A stretch of 64,000 bases of DNA, taken from assembly GCA_016212795.1 (NCBI GenBank), contig JACRDT010000033.1, positions 59,981 through 123,980 on the forward strand, read 5' to 3'. This DNA is from Elusimicrobiota bacterium (GTDB lineage: Bacteria; Elusimicrobiota; Elusimicrobia; UBA1565; UBA9628). Of the stretch, positions 40,786 through 49,707 are shown piece after piece; position 1 is the stretch's first letter; the number at the start of each line of letters is the position of its first letter. The notes under the pieces are model-generated. The model worked only from the letters and a program-made list of their open reading frames with translations, did no database searches and was not told the DNA's origin. A program made the translations under genes and the position numbers.

Positions 40786-41889
40786 TCAGGGCGACGCCGC
40801 GCCCGATATTGTTCCATAAAAAGACGACTTGCGGTAGGAGGCCAGCGCTTGGGCCGCGTAGACCTTGAGGAGGCCGGCCAGCGGGATGGCCAGCATGAGC
40901 CCCAGGAGCCCCCCCCACTCGCCGCCGATGATGAGCGCGATGATGGTCTCGACCGTGCTCAGCCCCACCCTGTCGCCCACGACCTTGGGGGTGATCACGA
41001 AGCCCTCCAGCAGCTGGCAGACGCCGAAGACGAGCCCGACCCCCACGAACGGCCCCAGGCCGTTGAAATCCACCGCCGCCATCACCAGCGACAGCGAGAC
41101 CCCGACGAACACCCCCACGTAGGGCACGATGTTGAGGAGGCCCGCCAGGATGCCGATGAGCACGCCGAAGGGGATGCCGACCAGCGCCAGCCCGATGGAG
41201 TAGAGCGCCGCCAGGATGAGCGCCACGGACAGCTGCCCCCGGATGTAGCCGCTGAAGACCCGGTCGGCATCCTCGAGCCGCCGTTCCACCGACGCCTGCC
41301 AGCGGGGCGGGAACAGCCCGATGAAGGAGAGCCTGATCTCGGTGATGTCGCGCAGGAAATAGAAGAAGACGACCGGGACGACCACGAGGTTGAGCGCGCC
41401 GACCAGCATCCCGGCCGCGCTCGAGAAGAACTTCCCCACGAACCGGCCGAAGGGCAGCAGCGCGCCCAGCGAGACGTTGCGCAGCCAGCCCTTCAGTCGC
41501 GCCAGGAGCTCGTGCTCGGTCTGCGGCAGGGCGATGCCCCATCGCGCGGCTTGGGCCCCCGCGCGCTGCCCGGCCAGGGTCAGGTAGTCGGGCAGCCTGC
41601 TGACGAACTCCTTGGCCTCGGCGAGCAGCCCCGGGAGGATGATCGCCGTCAGGAGCACGGACAGCCCGATGCCCGTTCCCATGATGAGGCCGACCGCCAG
41701 CGCCCTGCCCAGCCCCTTGCTCTCGAGCCAGTCGGCCAGGGGGTCGAACGCGTAGGCCAGCCCGAACCCCACCAGGACGGGGAAGAGCGATTCGTAGAGC
41801 ATGGCGCCGGCGGCCAGCGCCGCCGCGATCGCCGCCGCGCCGGCCGCGTACCAGGCGGCCTGGCCGCCCGGCAAGGGATGGCTCTTCAT
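40786..41889 (-). CDS. AI-2E family (PerM/YdiK-type) membrane transporter
   Basis: 367 residues with about eight membrane segments. The family pattern is visible in the long amphipathic region between segments, PVVFFYFLRDITEIRLSFIG, YIRGQLSVALILAALYSIGL, AGLLNIVPYVGVFVGVSLSL and LIIGGEWGGLLGLMLAIPLA. Members export signals or ions (AI-2, Na+/H+); the substrate is unknown here. It starts 4 nt after the NtrC-like regulator gene. Confidence 0.9.
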   Translation of the reverse strand: MKSHPLPGGQAAWYAAGAAAIAAALAAGAMLYESLFPVLVGFGLAYAFDPLADWLESKGLGRALAVGLIMGTGIGLSVLLTAIILPGLLAEAKEFVSRLPDYLTLAGQRAGAQAARWGIALPQTEHELLARLKGWLRNVSLGALLPFGRFVGKFFSSAAGMLVGALNLVVVPVVFFYFLRDITEIRLSFIGLFPPRWQASVERRLEDADRVFSGYIRGQLSVALILAALYSIGLALVGIPFGVLIGILAGLLNIVPYVGVFVGVSLSLVMAAVDFNGLGPFVGVGLVFGVCQLLEGFVITPKVVGDRVGLSTVETIIALIIGGEWGGLLGLMLAIPLAGLLKVYAAQALASYRKSSFYGTISGAASP

Positions 41890-41892
41890 CGG

Positions 41893-43254
41893 TCAGGAAG
41901 CCTTGGCCGGGATGCGGTAGGCCTTCATCTTGCGGGCCAGCGCGGGGCGGGGGATGCCCAGCTTCCTGGCGGCCTCGGGCAGGTTGTGGCCGCAGGACTT
42001 GAGGGCCTCCGCGATGTGGCGCCGCTCCATCTCGGAGAGCCGCTCGACGACCCCCGCCGGGGCGGGGCGCGCCGCCGAGGGCGCAAGGATCTCGGGCGGG
42101 AGGTCTTCGGGCTCGATGGACGCGGCCGTGGTCATGATGAGGGCCCGCTCCATCGCGTGCTCGAGCTCCCTGACGTTGCCGGGCCAGCGGTAGCCCTTGA
42201 GCGCCTGCGCCGCCTTGGGCGAGAAGCGCGCGGCCCGGCCGCCGTTCTTCTTGCGGGCGTTGCGCAGGAAGTGCTCCGCCAGGGGCATGATGTCCTCGGG
42301 GCGCTCCCTCAGCGGCGGGATGCTGATGGGGAAGACCTTCAGCCGGTAGTACAGGTCGTCGCGAAACCTCCCCTCCTCCACCATCTTGGCGAGGTCCTTG
42401 TTGCTCGCCGTCACGAGCCGGCCCGACACCTTGATGGGGTGGTTGTCGCCCACGCGGCGGACCTCGCCGTCCTGGAGGGCCCTGAGGAGCTTGACCTGGA
42501 GGGACGGGGAGGTCTCGCTGATCTCGTCGAGGAAGAGCGTGCCGCCGCTGGCCTCCTCGAACAGGCCGCGCTTGTTGCGGTCGGCCCCGGTGAAGGCCCC
42601 CTTCACGTGCCCGAAGAGCTCGCTCTCGAGCAGCCCCTCCGGCAGCGCCCCGCAGTTGATGGCCACGAAGGCCCCGTTGCGGCGGGCGGACTTCTCGTGG
42701 ATCGCGCGGGCGACGAGCTCCTTGCCGGTGCCGGACTCGCCCAGGACGAGGACCGTCGCGTCGGTGCTGGCCACCTTCTGCACCAAGTCCAGCACGTTCC
42801 TGATCTGGGGGCTGGCGTAGACGATGTTGTCGAAGCTGTATTTCCCCTTCACGACCTCGCGCAGGCGCCGGACCTCGCCGAGCAGGCGCCGGTGCTCGAT
42901 GGCCTTGTCGATCACGATGGCCAGCTCGTCGGGCTCGATCGGCTTGATCATGTAGTCGAAGGCCCCGGACTTCATGGCCGCGACCGCCGAGTCGATGGAG
43001 CCGTGCCCCGTGATCAGGATGACCTGGGTCTCGGGCTGCGAGAGCTTGGCGATGCGCAGGATCTCGAGCCCGTCGGGGACGCCGATGCGCAGGTCGGTCA
43101 CGACCGCGTCGTAGGGCTGGGAGGAGACCTTCTGGCCGGCCTCCCGGCCGTTCCTCGCGGACACGACCTCGTAGCCCCGGCGCTTGAGGTCCATCGCCAT
43201 GAGGGCCGACAGCGAGGCGTCGTCCTCGGCCAGCAGGATGCGTGGCTTCTCCAT
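41893..43254 (-). CDS. NtrC-family sigma-54-dependent response regulator
   Basis: 453 residues in the classic three domains. The receiver has phospho-acceptor Asp54 (VVTDLRIG). The AAA+ domain has Walker A GESGTGKELVAR, the sigma-54 contact loop GAFTGA, Walker B GGTLFLDEI and a sensor region RFRDDLYYRLKVFPISIPPL. The C-terminal Fis-type helix-turn-helix is LPEAARKLGIPRPALARKMK. It activates RpoN promoters when phosphorylated by the kinase encoded 1 nt upstream. The RpoN-like protein encoded divergently is an obvious candidate partner. Confidence 0.95.
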   Translation of the reverse strand: MEKPRILLAEDDASLSALMAMDLKRRGYEVVSARNGREAGQKVSSQPYDAVVTDLRIGVPDGLEILRIAKLSQPETQVILITGHGSIDSAVAAMKSGAFDYMIKPIEPDELAIVIDKAIEHRRLLGEVRRLREVVKGKYSFDNIVYASPQIRNVLDLVQKVASTDATVLVLGESGTGKELVARAIHEKSARRNGAFVAINCGALPEGLLESELFGHVKGAFTGADRNKRGLFEEASGGTLFLDEISETSPSLQVKLLRALQDGEVRRVGDNHPIKVSGRLVTASNKDLAKMVEEGRFRDDLYYRLKVFPISIPPLRERPEDIMPLAEHFLRNARKKNGGRAARFSPKAAQALKGYRWPGNVRELEHAMERALIMTTAASIEPEDLPPEILAPSAARPAPAGVVERLSEMERRHIAEALKSCGHNLPEAARKLGIPRPALARKMKAYRIPAKAS

Positions 43255-43255
43255 G

Positions 43256-44341
43256 TCACTCCTCGGGCCGCGGCAGGCGCACCGTGAAGGTCGCGCCTTC
43301 GCCCGGCTTGCTCTCCACCTCGATCGCCCCCGCGTGGGCCTTCATGATGCGGTCGGCCGTGGCCAGCCCCAGGCCCGTGCCCTGCTGCTTGGTCGTGAAG
43401 AAGGGCTTGAAGATCTGCGGCAGGACGGCCGGCTGGATGCCCGGGCCGGTGTCGCGCACCCGCAGGAAGACGTGCCCCGGCTCCCGGCCGGTCGACACCG
43501 TCAGCCTGCCGTAGCCCTCCATGGCCTGCAGGGCGTTGACGAGGATGTTCCAGACCACCTGCCTGATCTGCTCCGGGTCCATCGGGCAAGGCGCCAGGTC
43601 CGGCGCCAGCGAGACGCTCATGCGCGCGTGGCGCATCATCTCGCGGTCGGACTGGAGGATGCCGCAGACCTCGGCGACCAGGGCGTTGAGGTCCGCCCGG
43701 GACAGCCGGATCGACGGGGGGCGGGCGTAGGTCAGGAAGCTGGCCAGGACGTCGCTGAGGCGCTTGCTCTCGCTGCGCAGGAGCTTCATGACGGTGCCCC
43801 GGTCGGAGGGGCTGAGGGCCTCGTTGGCGAGCTGGTTGGAGGCGAGCACGATCGAGCCCAGGGGGTTGCGGATCTCGTGGGCGACCACCGCGGCCATCTC
43901 GCCGATGTTCGCCAGGGCCTCGGACTGGGCCACCCGCGTCTTGAGGGAGACCTGCTCGGTGAGGTCCATGCCGATGGCCATGAAGCCCAGGACGCCCTCG
44001 TCGGTGTCCCGGACGGCGGTGATGGAAAGCAGCAGGGTGATCTCGCGGCCGTCCTTGGCCTTGTCGACGATCTCGCCCCGCCAGTAGCCCTGGGAGGGGT
44101 CGAGGATGCTTTCCCACATGCGCCCGTAGAGCTCCGCGGTGGAGTGCGCCGACCGCAGGAACCTCGGGTTCTTCCCGACCGCCTCCTCCCTCTTGAACCC
44201 GAAGAGCCGGACGAAGGCGGGGTTGACGTCGAGGATGCCGCTGTCCCGGTCGCAGTAGAACATGACGTCGTTGGAGCGCCGGAAGGCCTCATAGAGGGAG
44301 ACCTCCCGTAGGCGGTCGAGGGCGGGCCGAGGGCTCTTCAT
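43256..44341 (-). CDS. PAS-domain sensor histidine kinase, NtrB-like
   Basis: 361 residues from ATG at 44341. The PAS domain (residues ~18-130: FYCDRDSGILDVNPAFVRLF, WRGEIVDKAKDGREITLLLS) is followed by the dimerisation box with His155 (MAAVVAHEIRNPLGSI), N-box WNILVNALQAM, G1 DTGPGI and G2 GTGLGLATADRIMKAHAG. There is no membrane segment, so it senses a cytoplasmic signal. It forms a two-component pair with the next gene and is the first gene of a six-gene operon. Confidence 0.93.
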   Translation of the reverse strand: MKSPRPALDRLREVSLYEAFRRSNDVMFYCDRDSGILDVNPAFVRLFGFKREEAVGKNPRFLRSAHSTAELYGRMWESILDPSQGYWRGEIVDKAKDGREITLLLSITAVRDTDEGVLGFMAIGMDLTEQVSLKTRVAQSEALANIGEMAAVVAHEIRNPLGSIVLASNQLANEALSPSDRGTVMKLLRSESKRLSDVLASFLTYARPPSIRLSRADLNALVAEVCGILQSDREMMRHARMSVSLAPDLAPCPMDPEQIRQVVWNILVNALQAMEGYGRLTVSTGREPGHVFLRVRDTGPGIQPAVLPQIFKPFFTTKQQGTGLGLATADRIMKAHAGAIEVESKPGEGATFTVRLPRPEE

Positions 44342-44373
44342 GGTCGTCGCAGGTGTCGCGGCGTTGGAACATT

Positions 44374-44404
44374 CCTGCCAACGGTGGCAGGCATATTGTA
44401 TAAT
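44374..44404. promoter_or_regulatory. Divergent control region: inverted repeat, -24/-12-like and -10 sequences
   Basis: CCTGCCA-ACGG-TGGCAGG (44374-44391) is a perfect 7-bp inverted repeat typical of an operator. Its right arm starts TGGCAGGCATATTGTA (44385-44400), which matches the sigma-54 -24/-12 pattern except for two bases. TATAAT (44399-44404) gives a sigma-70 -10 about 50 nt before the ATG at 44454. It separates the kinase/regulator operon from the sigma-54-like gene. Confidence 0.5.
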
Positions 44405-44453
44405 ACCCGTTAAGAAGTCCGCAAAGTCAAGACGAGACTTGCGAGAGGCTCCC

Positions 44454-45524
44454 ATGGTTCACGCCCCCCTTCTACGGACGGCCCTCAAAGCCGAGCTGCG
44501 TCCCGCCCTCATCGGCCGCCTGCGCATGGCCGACTGGATCGAGATGCCCGAGCGCGAGTTCGCGCGCGAGATCAAGAAGATCGAGCAGGACCCCCTCTTC
44601 CAGAAGCTCTTCTTCGGCCTGTCCGACGTCCCCGGCGCCATCCGCCGGCAGCGCTGGCCGCGCAGCCGGATGGTCCTCAGTTTCGACGAGGTCGGGGGCC
44701 GGACCGCCTCGGCCGGCGAGCGCGCGAAGGTCGAGGACATCCTGGAAGCCAAGCCCCACCTCATCGCCATGATCCGCCGGCTGGGCCGCGAGGCCTTCGA
44801 GACCTACTTCCTCCACTCCGACGAGCCGCTGACCATCGCCGAGATCGCCTGCCGCACCTCCCTGCCCGCCGCGGACGTCCGCAAGATCCACGACATGCTG
44901 CTCGACATCGGGACCCAGGCCGAGTTCGAGTCCCCCGGCGAACCCAGCGCCTCCCGGCACTACGCCTGCCTGGCCCGGGTCTGGACCGAGGACGGCGAAC
45001 CCCATTTCGAGTTCTTCTCCCCTCACTGGGCCAGGGGCCGCTACCACATCCGCTACGACCTCGTCGAGGAGTGGAAGAGGCAGGCGGCCCTCCTGTCCTC
45101 GGACGAGCGGCGCAAGCTCCCCAGGCTCATCAAGCGCATCGAGACGGTGAACCTCCGCCAGAACACGATGTTCCGCATCCTGGAGAGCCTGGCCAAGCTC
45201 CAGGCCGACTTCCTCACCAACAAGTCCCCCGACAGGAAGCGCCCCATCAGCCTTCGCCAGCTCGCCTACCGCCTGGACCTGGCCCCGAGCACCGTGAGCC
45301 GCGCCCTCTCCTGCCGCTCCGTGATCCTGCCGTGGGGCAAGGAAGTGCCGCTCATCCAGCTGGTCCCGGGCCGGCGCAAGGTGCTGCGCGAGATCCTCTC
45401 GCGCTGGCTCGAGGTCGACGCCCGCCGGACGGACGCGGCCCTCGCGCTCAGGCTCCGCGAGGAATACGCCATCAAGGTGTCGCGGCGCACGGTCAACGCC
45501 GTGCGCAATGAGCTCGCCGGGTGA
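44454..45524 (+). CDS. Divergent sigma-54 (RpoN)-like protein
   Basis: 356 residues, shorter than the usual ~450-500. A region-I-like start (AELRPALIGRLRMADWIEMP, EFAREIKKIEQDPLFQK) parallels the RpoN activator-interaction segment. The C-terminal third parallels the DNA-binding domain: MFRILESLAKLQADFL, helix-turn-helix ISLRQLAYRLDLAPSTVSRA (near 262-292), then LRLREEYAIKVSRRTVNAVR with an RpoN-box-like SRRTVNAVRN at 343-352 where the canonical box is ARRTVAKYRE. The middle is poorly conserved. It may be an alternative sigma factor or a promoter-binding antagonist. It overlaps the next gene by 17 nt. Confidence 0.72.
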   Translation: MVHAPLLRTALKAELRPALIGRLRMADWIEMPEREFAREIKKIEQDPLFQKLFFGLSDVPGAIRRQRWPRSRMVLSFDEVGGRTASAGERAKVEDILEAKPHLIAMIRRLGREAFETYFLHSDEPLTIAEIACRTSLPAADVRKIHDMLLDIGTQAEFESPGEPSASRHYACLARVWTEDGEPHFEFFSPHWARGRYHIRYDLVEEWKRQAALLSSDERRKLPRLIKRIETVNLRQNTMFRILESLAKLQADFLTNKSPDRKRPISLRQLAYRLDLAPSTVSRALSCRSVILPWGKEVPLIQLVPGRRKVLREILSRWLEVDARRTDAALALRLREEYAIKVSRRTVNAVRNELAG

Positions 45525-46572
45525 TCGTCCGCGGGCCAAGCCGCGGCTCTCCGACACCTACGAGCGCTATGCCCTGGGCCTGGCCCGCCGCGAGCCGCGG
45601 CCGCCGCCCCTGCCCGCCAACGCCGTTCCCAAGGGCGGCCGGGACGCTCGGCCTCCGGCCTCGACCGCGCCCCTGCCCGCGCCGTCGCGGCCCGCCCGCC
45701 CCTCCGCTCCCCTCGCGGCCAGGCTCAAGCGCCTGGGCGTCAAGGGGTGGCCCCGACGCCGCACCTTCCACACGCGCGCCATCCCCGCGGGCTGCCGCCC
45801 CTGCCTCGAGGGACGGGCCAGCACCCTCGTCGTGACGACCCTCTGCAACAGGGACTGCTTCTTCTGCTTCAACCCCCGCCCGCGCGCCGACGCGCTCAGC
45901 GTCCACGGCCGGCGGGCTCGCTCGGCGGCGGAGGCCGCCGCGCTCCTCGAGGGCCTGGGCATCGAGAGCGTGGGGGTCAGCGGGGGCGAGCCCCTGCTCT
46001 TCCCGGTTCGGACCATGAAACTGGTCCGGGCCCTGCGCCGGGGCGTCGAGGGCCTGCGCATCGACGTCTACACTAACGGGGACCTGCTCACGCCGGCGCT
46101 CCTGCGCGGCCTGAAGGCCGCGGGCGTCGATTCGCTGCGCCTGAACCTCGCGGCCAACGGCTATGGGCCGGGGCCGGCCCGGCTGGCGCTGGGGTGGTTC
46201 CCGGACCTGGCCGTCGAGATCCCGGTCATCCCGGCCGACGAGCGCAAAATCTGGAGGCTCGCGCTGGGGCTGGAGGAGGCCGGGGTGAGGCACCTCATCC
46301 TCCACGAGCTGTTCTGCTCGGCCCAGAACGCCGACGCGCTCGGGCGGCGCGGCCTGGCCGCCCCGCTCCCCGCCGGCCGCGGCGCGGGGCGGCTCACCTG
46401 GAGCGGCGTCCCGGCCAGCGCCGACGCCTGCCTGCGGCTCGTGGCCAAGGCCGCCGAGGCGGGGCTCAGGCTGGGGTTGTACTACTGCTCGACCGGGACC
46501 CAGCAGTGGATCGCCGAGAAGGCCCTCCGCCGCCCGGCCCCTGGGCCTGCCGGCCCAGGCCGCGGGCGCTGA
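45508..46572 (+). CDS. Radical SAM protein, PflA-like
   Basis: 354 residues. The cluster motif is CNRDCFFC (CX3CX2C), followed by SVGVSGGEPLLFP (glycine-rich SAM site) and IDVYTNGDLLTPALLRGLKA. It resembles PflA-related enzymes of unknown substrate. The first ~80 residues are Pro/Ala/Arg-rich, and part of them (PLPANAVPKGGRDARPPAST) is encoded by dispersed repeat Y. A CX2C pair precedes the core (GCRPCLEG). Co-transcribed with the RpoN-like gene; whether they share a pathway is not known. Confidence 0.87.
   Translation: MSSPGDRPRAKPRLSDTYERYALGLARREPRPPPLPANAVPKGGRDARPPASTAPLPAPSRPARPSAPLAARLKRLGVKGWPRRRTFHTRAIPAGCRPCLEGRASTLVVTTLCNRDCFFCFNPRPRADALSVHGRRARSAAEAAALLEGLGIESVGVSGGEPLLFPVRTMKLVRALRRGVEGLRIDVYTNGDLLTPALLRGLKAAGVDSLRLNLAANGYGPGPARLALGWFPDLAVEIPVIPADERKIWRLALGLEEAGVRHLILHELFCSAQNADALGRRGLAAPLPAGRGAGRLTWSGVPASADACLRLVAKAAEAGLRLGLYYCSTGTQQWIAEKALRRPAPGPAGPGRGR
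45607..45667. repeat. Dispersed repeat Y, copy 1, inside a coding region
   Basis: About 61 bp aligned end to end with 58251-58310, including an identical 21-bp core ending CCTCCGGCCTCGACCG. It is read in the same frame in both genes (RPPAST). Confidence 0.65.
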
Positions 46573-46575
46573 AGG

Positions 46576-47811
46576 CTAACGCTGCGGGCGTCCCGCCTTG
46601 GGCCTGCGCGGCAGGCGCAGCGCCGCGTGCAGGGCCCGCAGCGCCTTCCTGGCCCCGGCGAGCGCCACCACCACGGCGATGCGGTTGTCCGAGGTCACGA
46701 TCATCTCGATGTTGATCCTCTCGCGGGCGAGGGTCTCGAAGACGCGGGTCGGGACCCAGGAGTGGTGCCGGAACCCGGTGCCCACCACCGACACCTTGGC
46801 CACCCGCTCGTCCACTTCGACCCGCTCGGCCCCGAGGCGCTTCGCGGCGCCGGCCAGCGCCTCCCGCGCCCGGCGGGCGTGCGCCCTCGGGGTCATGAGC
46901 GAGATGTGGTTGACCCCGCCGGCCACCGCCCACGACTGGACGATCATGTCCACCGGGATGCCGGCGGCCGAGAGGGAGGCCAGGACCCGCGCCGCCGTGC
47001 CCGGCTTGTCCGGGACCCCGACGACGGTCAGCCGGACCTCGCCCGTGTCCAACGCAAGGCTGGATATCGACGCCTCTTCCATGGTCCCCCCTCCTTCCTC
47101 GATCCAGGTCCCCGGGCCCGGCTCGAACGACGACCGGACGCGGATCCTCACGCCGAACCTCTGGGCCACCTCGATCGAGCGGGCGTGCATCACCTGTGCG
47201 CCGGCGGACGCCAGCTCCAGCATCTCCGAGCATGAGATGCGCCCGAGCAGCCGGGCGTCCGGCACCAGCGAGGGATCGGCCGTGAAGACCCCCCGGACGT
47301 CCGTGAAGATCTCGCAGTGGGTCGCGCCGAGCGACGCGGCCAGGGCCACGGCGGTCAGGTCCGAGCCACCCCGCCCGAGCGTGGCGATGTCGGCCTTGGG
47401 ATTGGAGCCCTGGAACCCGGCGACGATGACGATCGCCCCTTGACGGAGGGCCCGCTCGATCCTGGCCGGCCGGATGCGCACGATGTGCGCCCGGGTGTGG
47501 CTCTCGTCGGCCTCGATGCCGGCCTGGGGACCGGTGAAGGACACCGCCGGGTGGCCCCGCGCCCGGATGGCGATGGCCAGGAGCGAGATCCCCACCATCT
47601 CCCCGGTGGACATCAGCAGGTCCAGCTCCCGCTCGTCGGGCTCCGGGTGGACCGACCTCGCCAGGGCGATCAGGTCGTCCGTCATCCTGCCGGGGGCGGA
47701 CGCCACGACCACCACGGACCGCCCTCGCCGGGCGGCCGCGATGGCCCGCTCGGCCGCGCGATGGATCCTCGCCGGGCCGGCCACCGAGGTGCCGCCGAAC
47801 TTCATCACCAC
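46576..47811 (-). CDS. lysC: Aspartate kinase
   Basis: 411 residues from GTG at 47811 (ATG at 47805 is also possible). Phosphorylates aspartate, the first step to lysine, threonine and methionine. Marks: VVMKFGGTSVAGPARI, FQGSNPKADIATLGRGGSDL, CEIFTDVRGVFTADPSLVPD and MLELASAGAQVMHARSIEVA. Two C-terminal ACT domains (LTVVGVPDKPGTAARVLASL; VSVVGTGFRHHSWVPTRVFE) indicate feedback control by end-product amino acids. It follows hom on the same strand by ~15 nt. Confidence 0.95.
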   Translation of the reverse strand: MVMKFGGTSVAGPARIHRAAERAIAAARRGRSVVVVASAPGRMTDDLIALARSVHPEPDERELDLLMSTGEMVGISLLAIAIRARGHPAVSFTGPQAGIEADESHTRAHIVRIRPARIERALRQGAIVIVAGFQGSNPKADIATLGRGGSDLTAVALAASLGATHCEIFTDVRGVFTADPSLVPDARLLGRISCSEMLELASAGAQVMHARSIEVAQRFGVRIRVRSSFEPGPGTWIEEGGGTMEEASISSLALDTGEVRLTVVGVPDKPGTAARVLASLSAAGIPVDMIVQSWAVAGGVNHISLMTPRAHARRAREALAGAAKRLGAERVEVDERVAKVSVVGTGFRHHSWVPTRVFETLARERINIEMIVTSDNRIAVVVALAGARKALRALHAALRLPRRPKAGRPQR

Positions 47812-47825
47812 CAGCGGCCGGGCGG

Positions 47826-49133
47826 TCAGAGCAGCCTCATGAGCGCCACGCGGCGCGACACCCCGTCTCGCCCGGCCACGGCCTCGATGGCGCGCCTCAC
47901 CCGGCCCTCCGGGGCCGCGTGCGTGACCAGGACCACGGGCACGGTCCGGGCGCTCCCGGAGCGGGAGCGCTGATGGACGTGGGCGATGGAGACCCCCTGG
48001 CGGCCCAGGGCTTGGGCGATGCGGCCCAGGACCCCCGGCCGGTCCGACGCCTGGAAGCGCAGGTAGAACCGGCCGAGGCAGTCCTCGGGCTTCCTCACGG
48101 CGACGCGGCCCTCCCGCGCCCACAAGAGCGGCGGGGCGGCCCGCCCGCCCAACCGGGCCTCGGCCAGCAGCCACAGGTCGCCCACCACCGCGCTGGCCGC
48201 GGGGCCCGCCCCCGCGCCGAGGCCGTAGAACATGAGGTCCTTGGCCTCGCTCGTCTCCAGCATGACCGCGTTGTAGGCGTCGTGCACCGCGGCCAGGGGA
48301 TGGCGCAGCGGTACCAGGGTCGGGCAGACCCGGGCCTCGACGGTAGGCCCCTCCGGGCCGTCCTCGAAGCGGGCCAGGCCCAGGAGCCGGACCGTGCGGC
48401 CGAGTTCCTCCACGGCGAAGAGGGCGTCGTCGAGCCCGACCGACTCGATGCCGGCCCGGCCCACGCGGGCCGGGTCGAGCCAGCGCCCCAGGACCACCGA
48501 GGCCAGCACGGAGAGCTTGTGCGCCGAGTCGGAGCCGTCGAGGTCCAGCCGGGGGTCGCGCTCGGCAAGACCCAGGCGCCGGGCCTCCCTGAGGGCCGCG
48601 CCGGCCGGGCACCGGTCGCAGGTCATGCGGCTGAGGATGAAGTTGGTCGTGCCGTTGAGTATGCCGAGGATCTGCCGGATGCCGTTGGGCGCCAGGCTCC
48701 GGGCGAGGGAGCCGATGATGGGGATGCCGGCGCAGACCGAGCCCTCGAAGGCCAGGCGGCGCCCCGCGGCCTGCGCCGCCCCGACGACCTCGGGCCATTG
48801 GCGGCTGAGGAGGGCCTTGTTGGCGGTCACCACGTCCTTGCCCGCCGCGAACGCCTCCAGGACGAGCCGCTTGGCCGGGTCCTGGCCTCCGATGAGCTCG
48901 ACGACGATGTCGACGGCGGGGTCCGCCGTGAGCCGCCGCCAATCCCTCTCGACGCGCACTCCCCGGGGAAGGCCCAGCCCGCGCGCCTTGGCCGGCGAGG
49001 CGTCGCAGACGGCGTGGAGGGTCAGGCGGGCGCCGAAGCGGCGGACGAAGCCCTCGGCCGTCCGGTGGAGGAGGGAGGCCGCGGCCGAGCCCACGTGCCC
49101 GAGCCCGGCCAGGCCGACTCGGATCTCGCGCAT
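47826..49133 (-). CDS. hom: Homoserine dehydrogenase
   Basis: 435 residues. Reduces aspartate semialdehyde to homoserine with NAD(P)H. Marks: IRVGLAGLGHVGSAAASLL (Rossmann start), TANKALLSRQW, CAGIPIIGSLARSLAPNGIR, ILNGTTNFILSRM, AERDPRLDLDGSDSAHKLSV. A C-terminal ACT domain (RFQASDRPGVLGRIAQALGR) allows threonine feedback. Adjacent to lysC, so the operon feeds threonine and methionine synthesis. Confidence 0.96.
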   Translation of the reverse strand: MREIRVGLAGLGHVGSAAASLLHRTAEGFVRRFGARLTLHAVCDASPAKARGLGLPRGVRVERDWRRLTADPAVDIVVELIGGQDPAKRLVLEAFAAGKDVVTANKALLSRQWPEVVGAAQAAGRRLAFEGSVCAGIPIIGSLARSLAPNGIRQILGILNGTTNFILSRMTCDRCPAGAALREARRLGLAERDPRLDLDGSDSAHKLSVLASVVLGRWLDPARVGRAGIESVGLDDALFAVEELGRTVRLLGLARFEDGPEGPTVEARVCPTLVPLRHPLAAVHDAYNAVMLETSEAKDLMFYGLGAGAGPAASAVVGDLWLLAEARLGGRAAPPLLWAREGRVAVRKPEDCLGRFYLRFQASDRPGVLGRIAQALGRQGVSIAHVHQRSRSGSARTVPVVLVTHAAPEGRVRRAIEAVAGRDGVSRRVALMRLL

Positions 49134-49149
49134 CGATCGCCGCGGCGCT

Positions 49150-49707
49150 TCAGCGCCGGGCCGACGCGGTCTCGCGGCCGAACTCGAAGCCCTTCTTGAG
49201 TGCCCGGGCGTTGAGGTCCTCGGTGCCCTTGGGCACCGAGTCGAGCACGGCCTTCTGCACCGCCTCGTAGGACAAGAGGCCCGTGGTGCCGGCGAAGAAC
49301 CCGACCATGACGATGTTCAAGACGAGGCGGCGGCCCAGCTCCTCGGCGAAGCGCGTGGCCGGGATGCCCACGGCCTTCGCGCCTGCCGGCAGGTTCTTGT
49401 CCGGGTGGACGAGCTCGCTTTCGTAGAGGACGAGGCCGCCGGGCTTGAGGGTGGGGGCGAAGAGCTTGTAGGCGTCAGGGGACATCAGGACCAGGATGTC
49501 GGGGTTCTTCACGTAGGGGTACCCGATGGTCTCGTCCGACACGATGACCTGGGCGCTGCAGGCGCTCCCCCTGGCCTCGGGGCCGAAGGCCTGGATCATG
49601 GTGGCGTGCTTGCCCCCGTGGATGGCCGCGGCCTTGCCGATGATGCTCCCGCACAGGATGACGCCCTGCCCGCCCAACCCTCCGACCCGGATCTCAGTCC
49701 TCGGCAT
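49150..49707 (-). CDS. korC: 2-oxoacid:ferredoxin oxidoreductase gamma subunit
   Basis: 185 residues. The gamma-type N-terminus IRVGGLGGQGVILCGSIIGK is followed by GPEARGSACSAQVIVSDETI and LVLMSPDAYKLFAPTLKPGG. It completes a four-subunit enzyme with the three upstream genes, and overlaps the beta gene by 14 nt. The complex decarboxylates a 2-oxoacid (most likely 2-oxoglutarate) to the acyl-CoA with reduction of ferredoxin. Confidence 0.94.
   Translation of the reverse strand: MPRTEIRVGGLGGQGVILCGSIIGKAAAIHGGKHATMIQAFGPEARGSACSAQVIVSDETIGYPYVKNPDILVLMSPDAYKLFAPTLKPGGLVLYESELVHPDKNLPAGAKAVGIPATRFAEELGRRLVLNIVMVGFFAGTTGLLSYEAVQKAVLDSVPKGTEDLNARALKKGFEFGRETASARR

Noticed and set aside
44385..44400. 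TGGCAGGCATATTGTA taken as a definite sigma-54 promoter
   Set aside because: Two consensus bases are missing and a good TATAAT overlaps it. It is reported only as a possible element.
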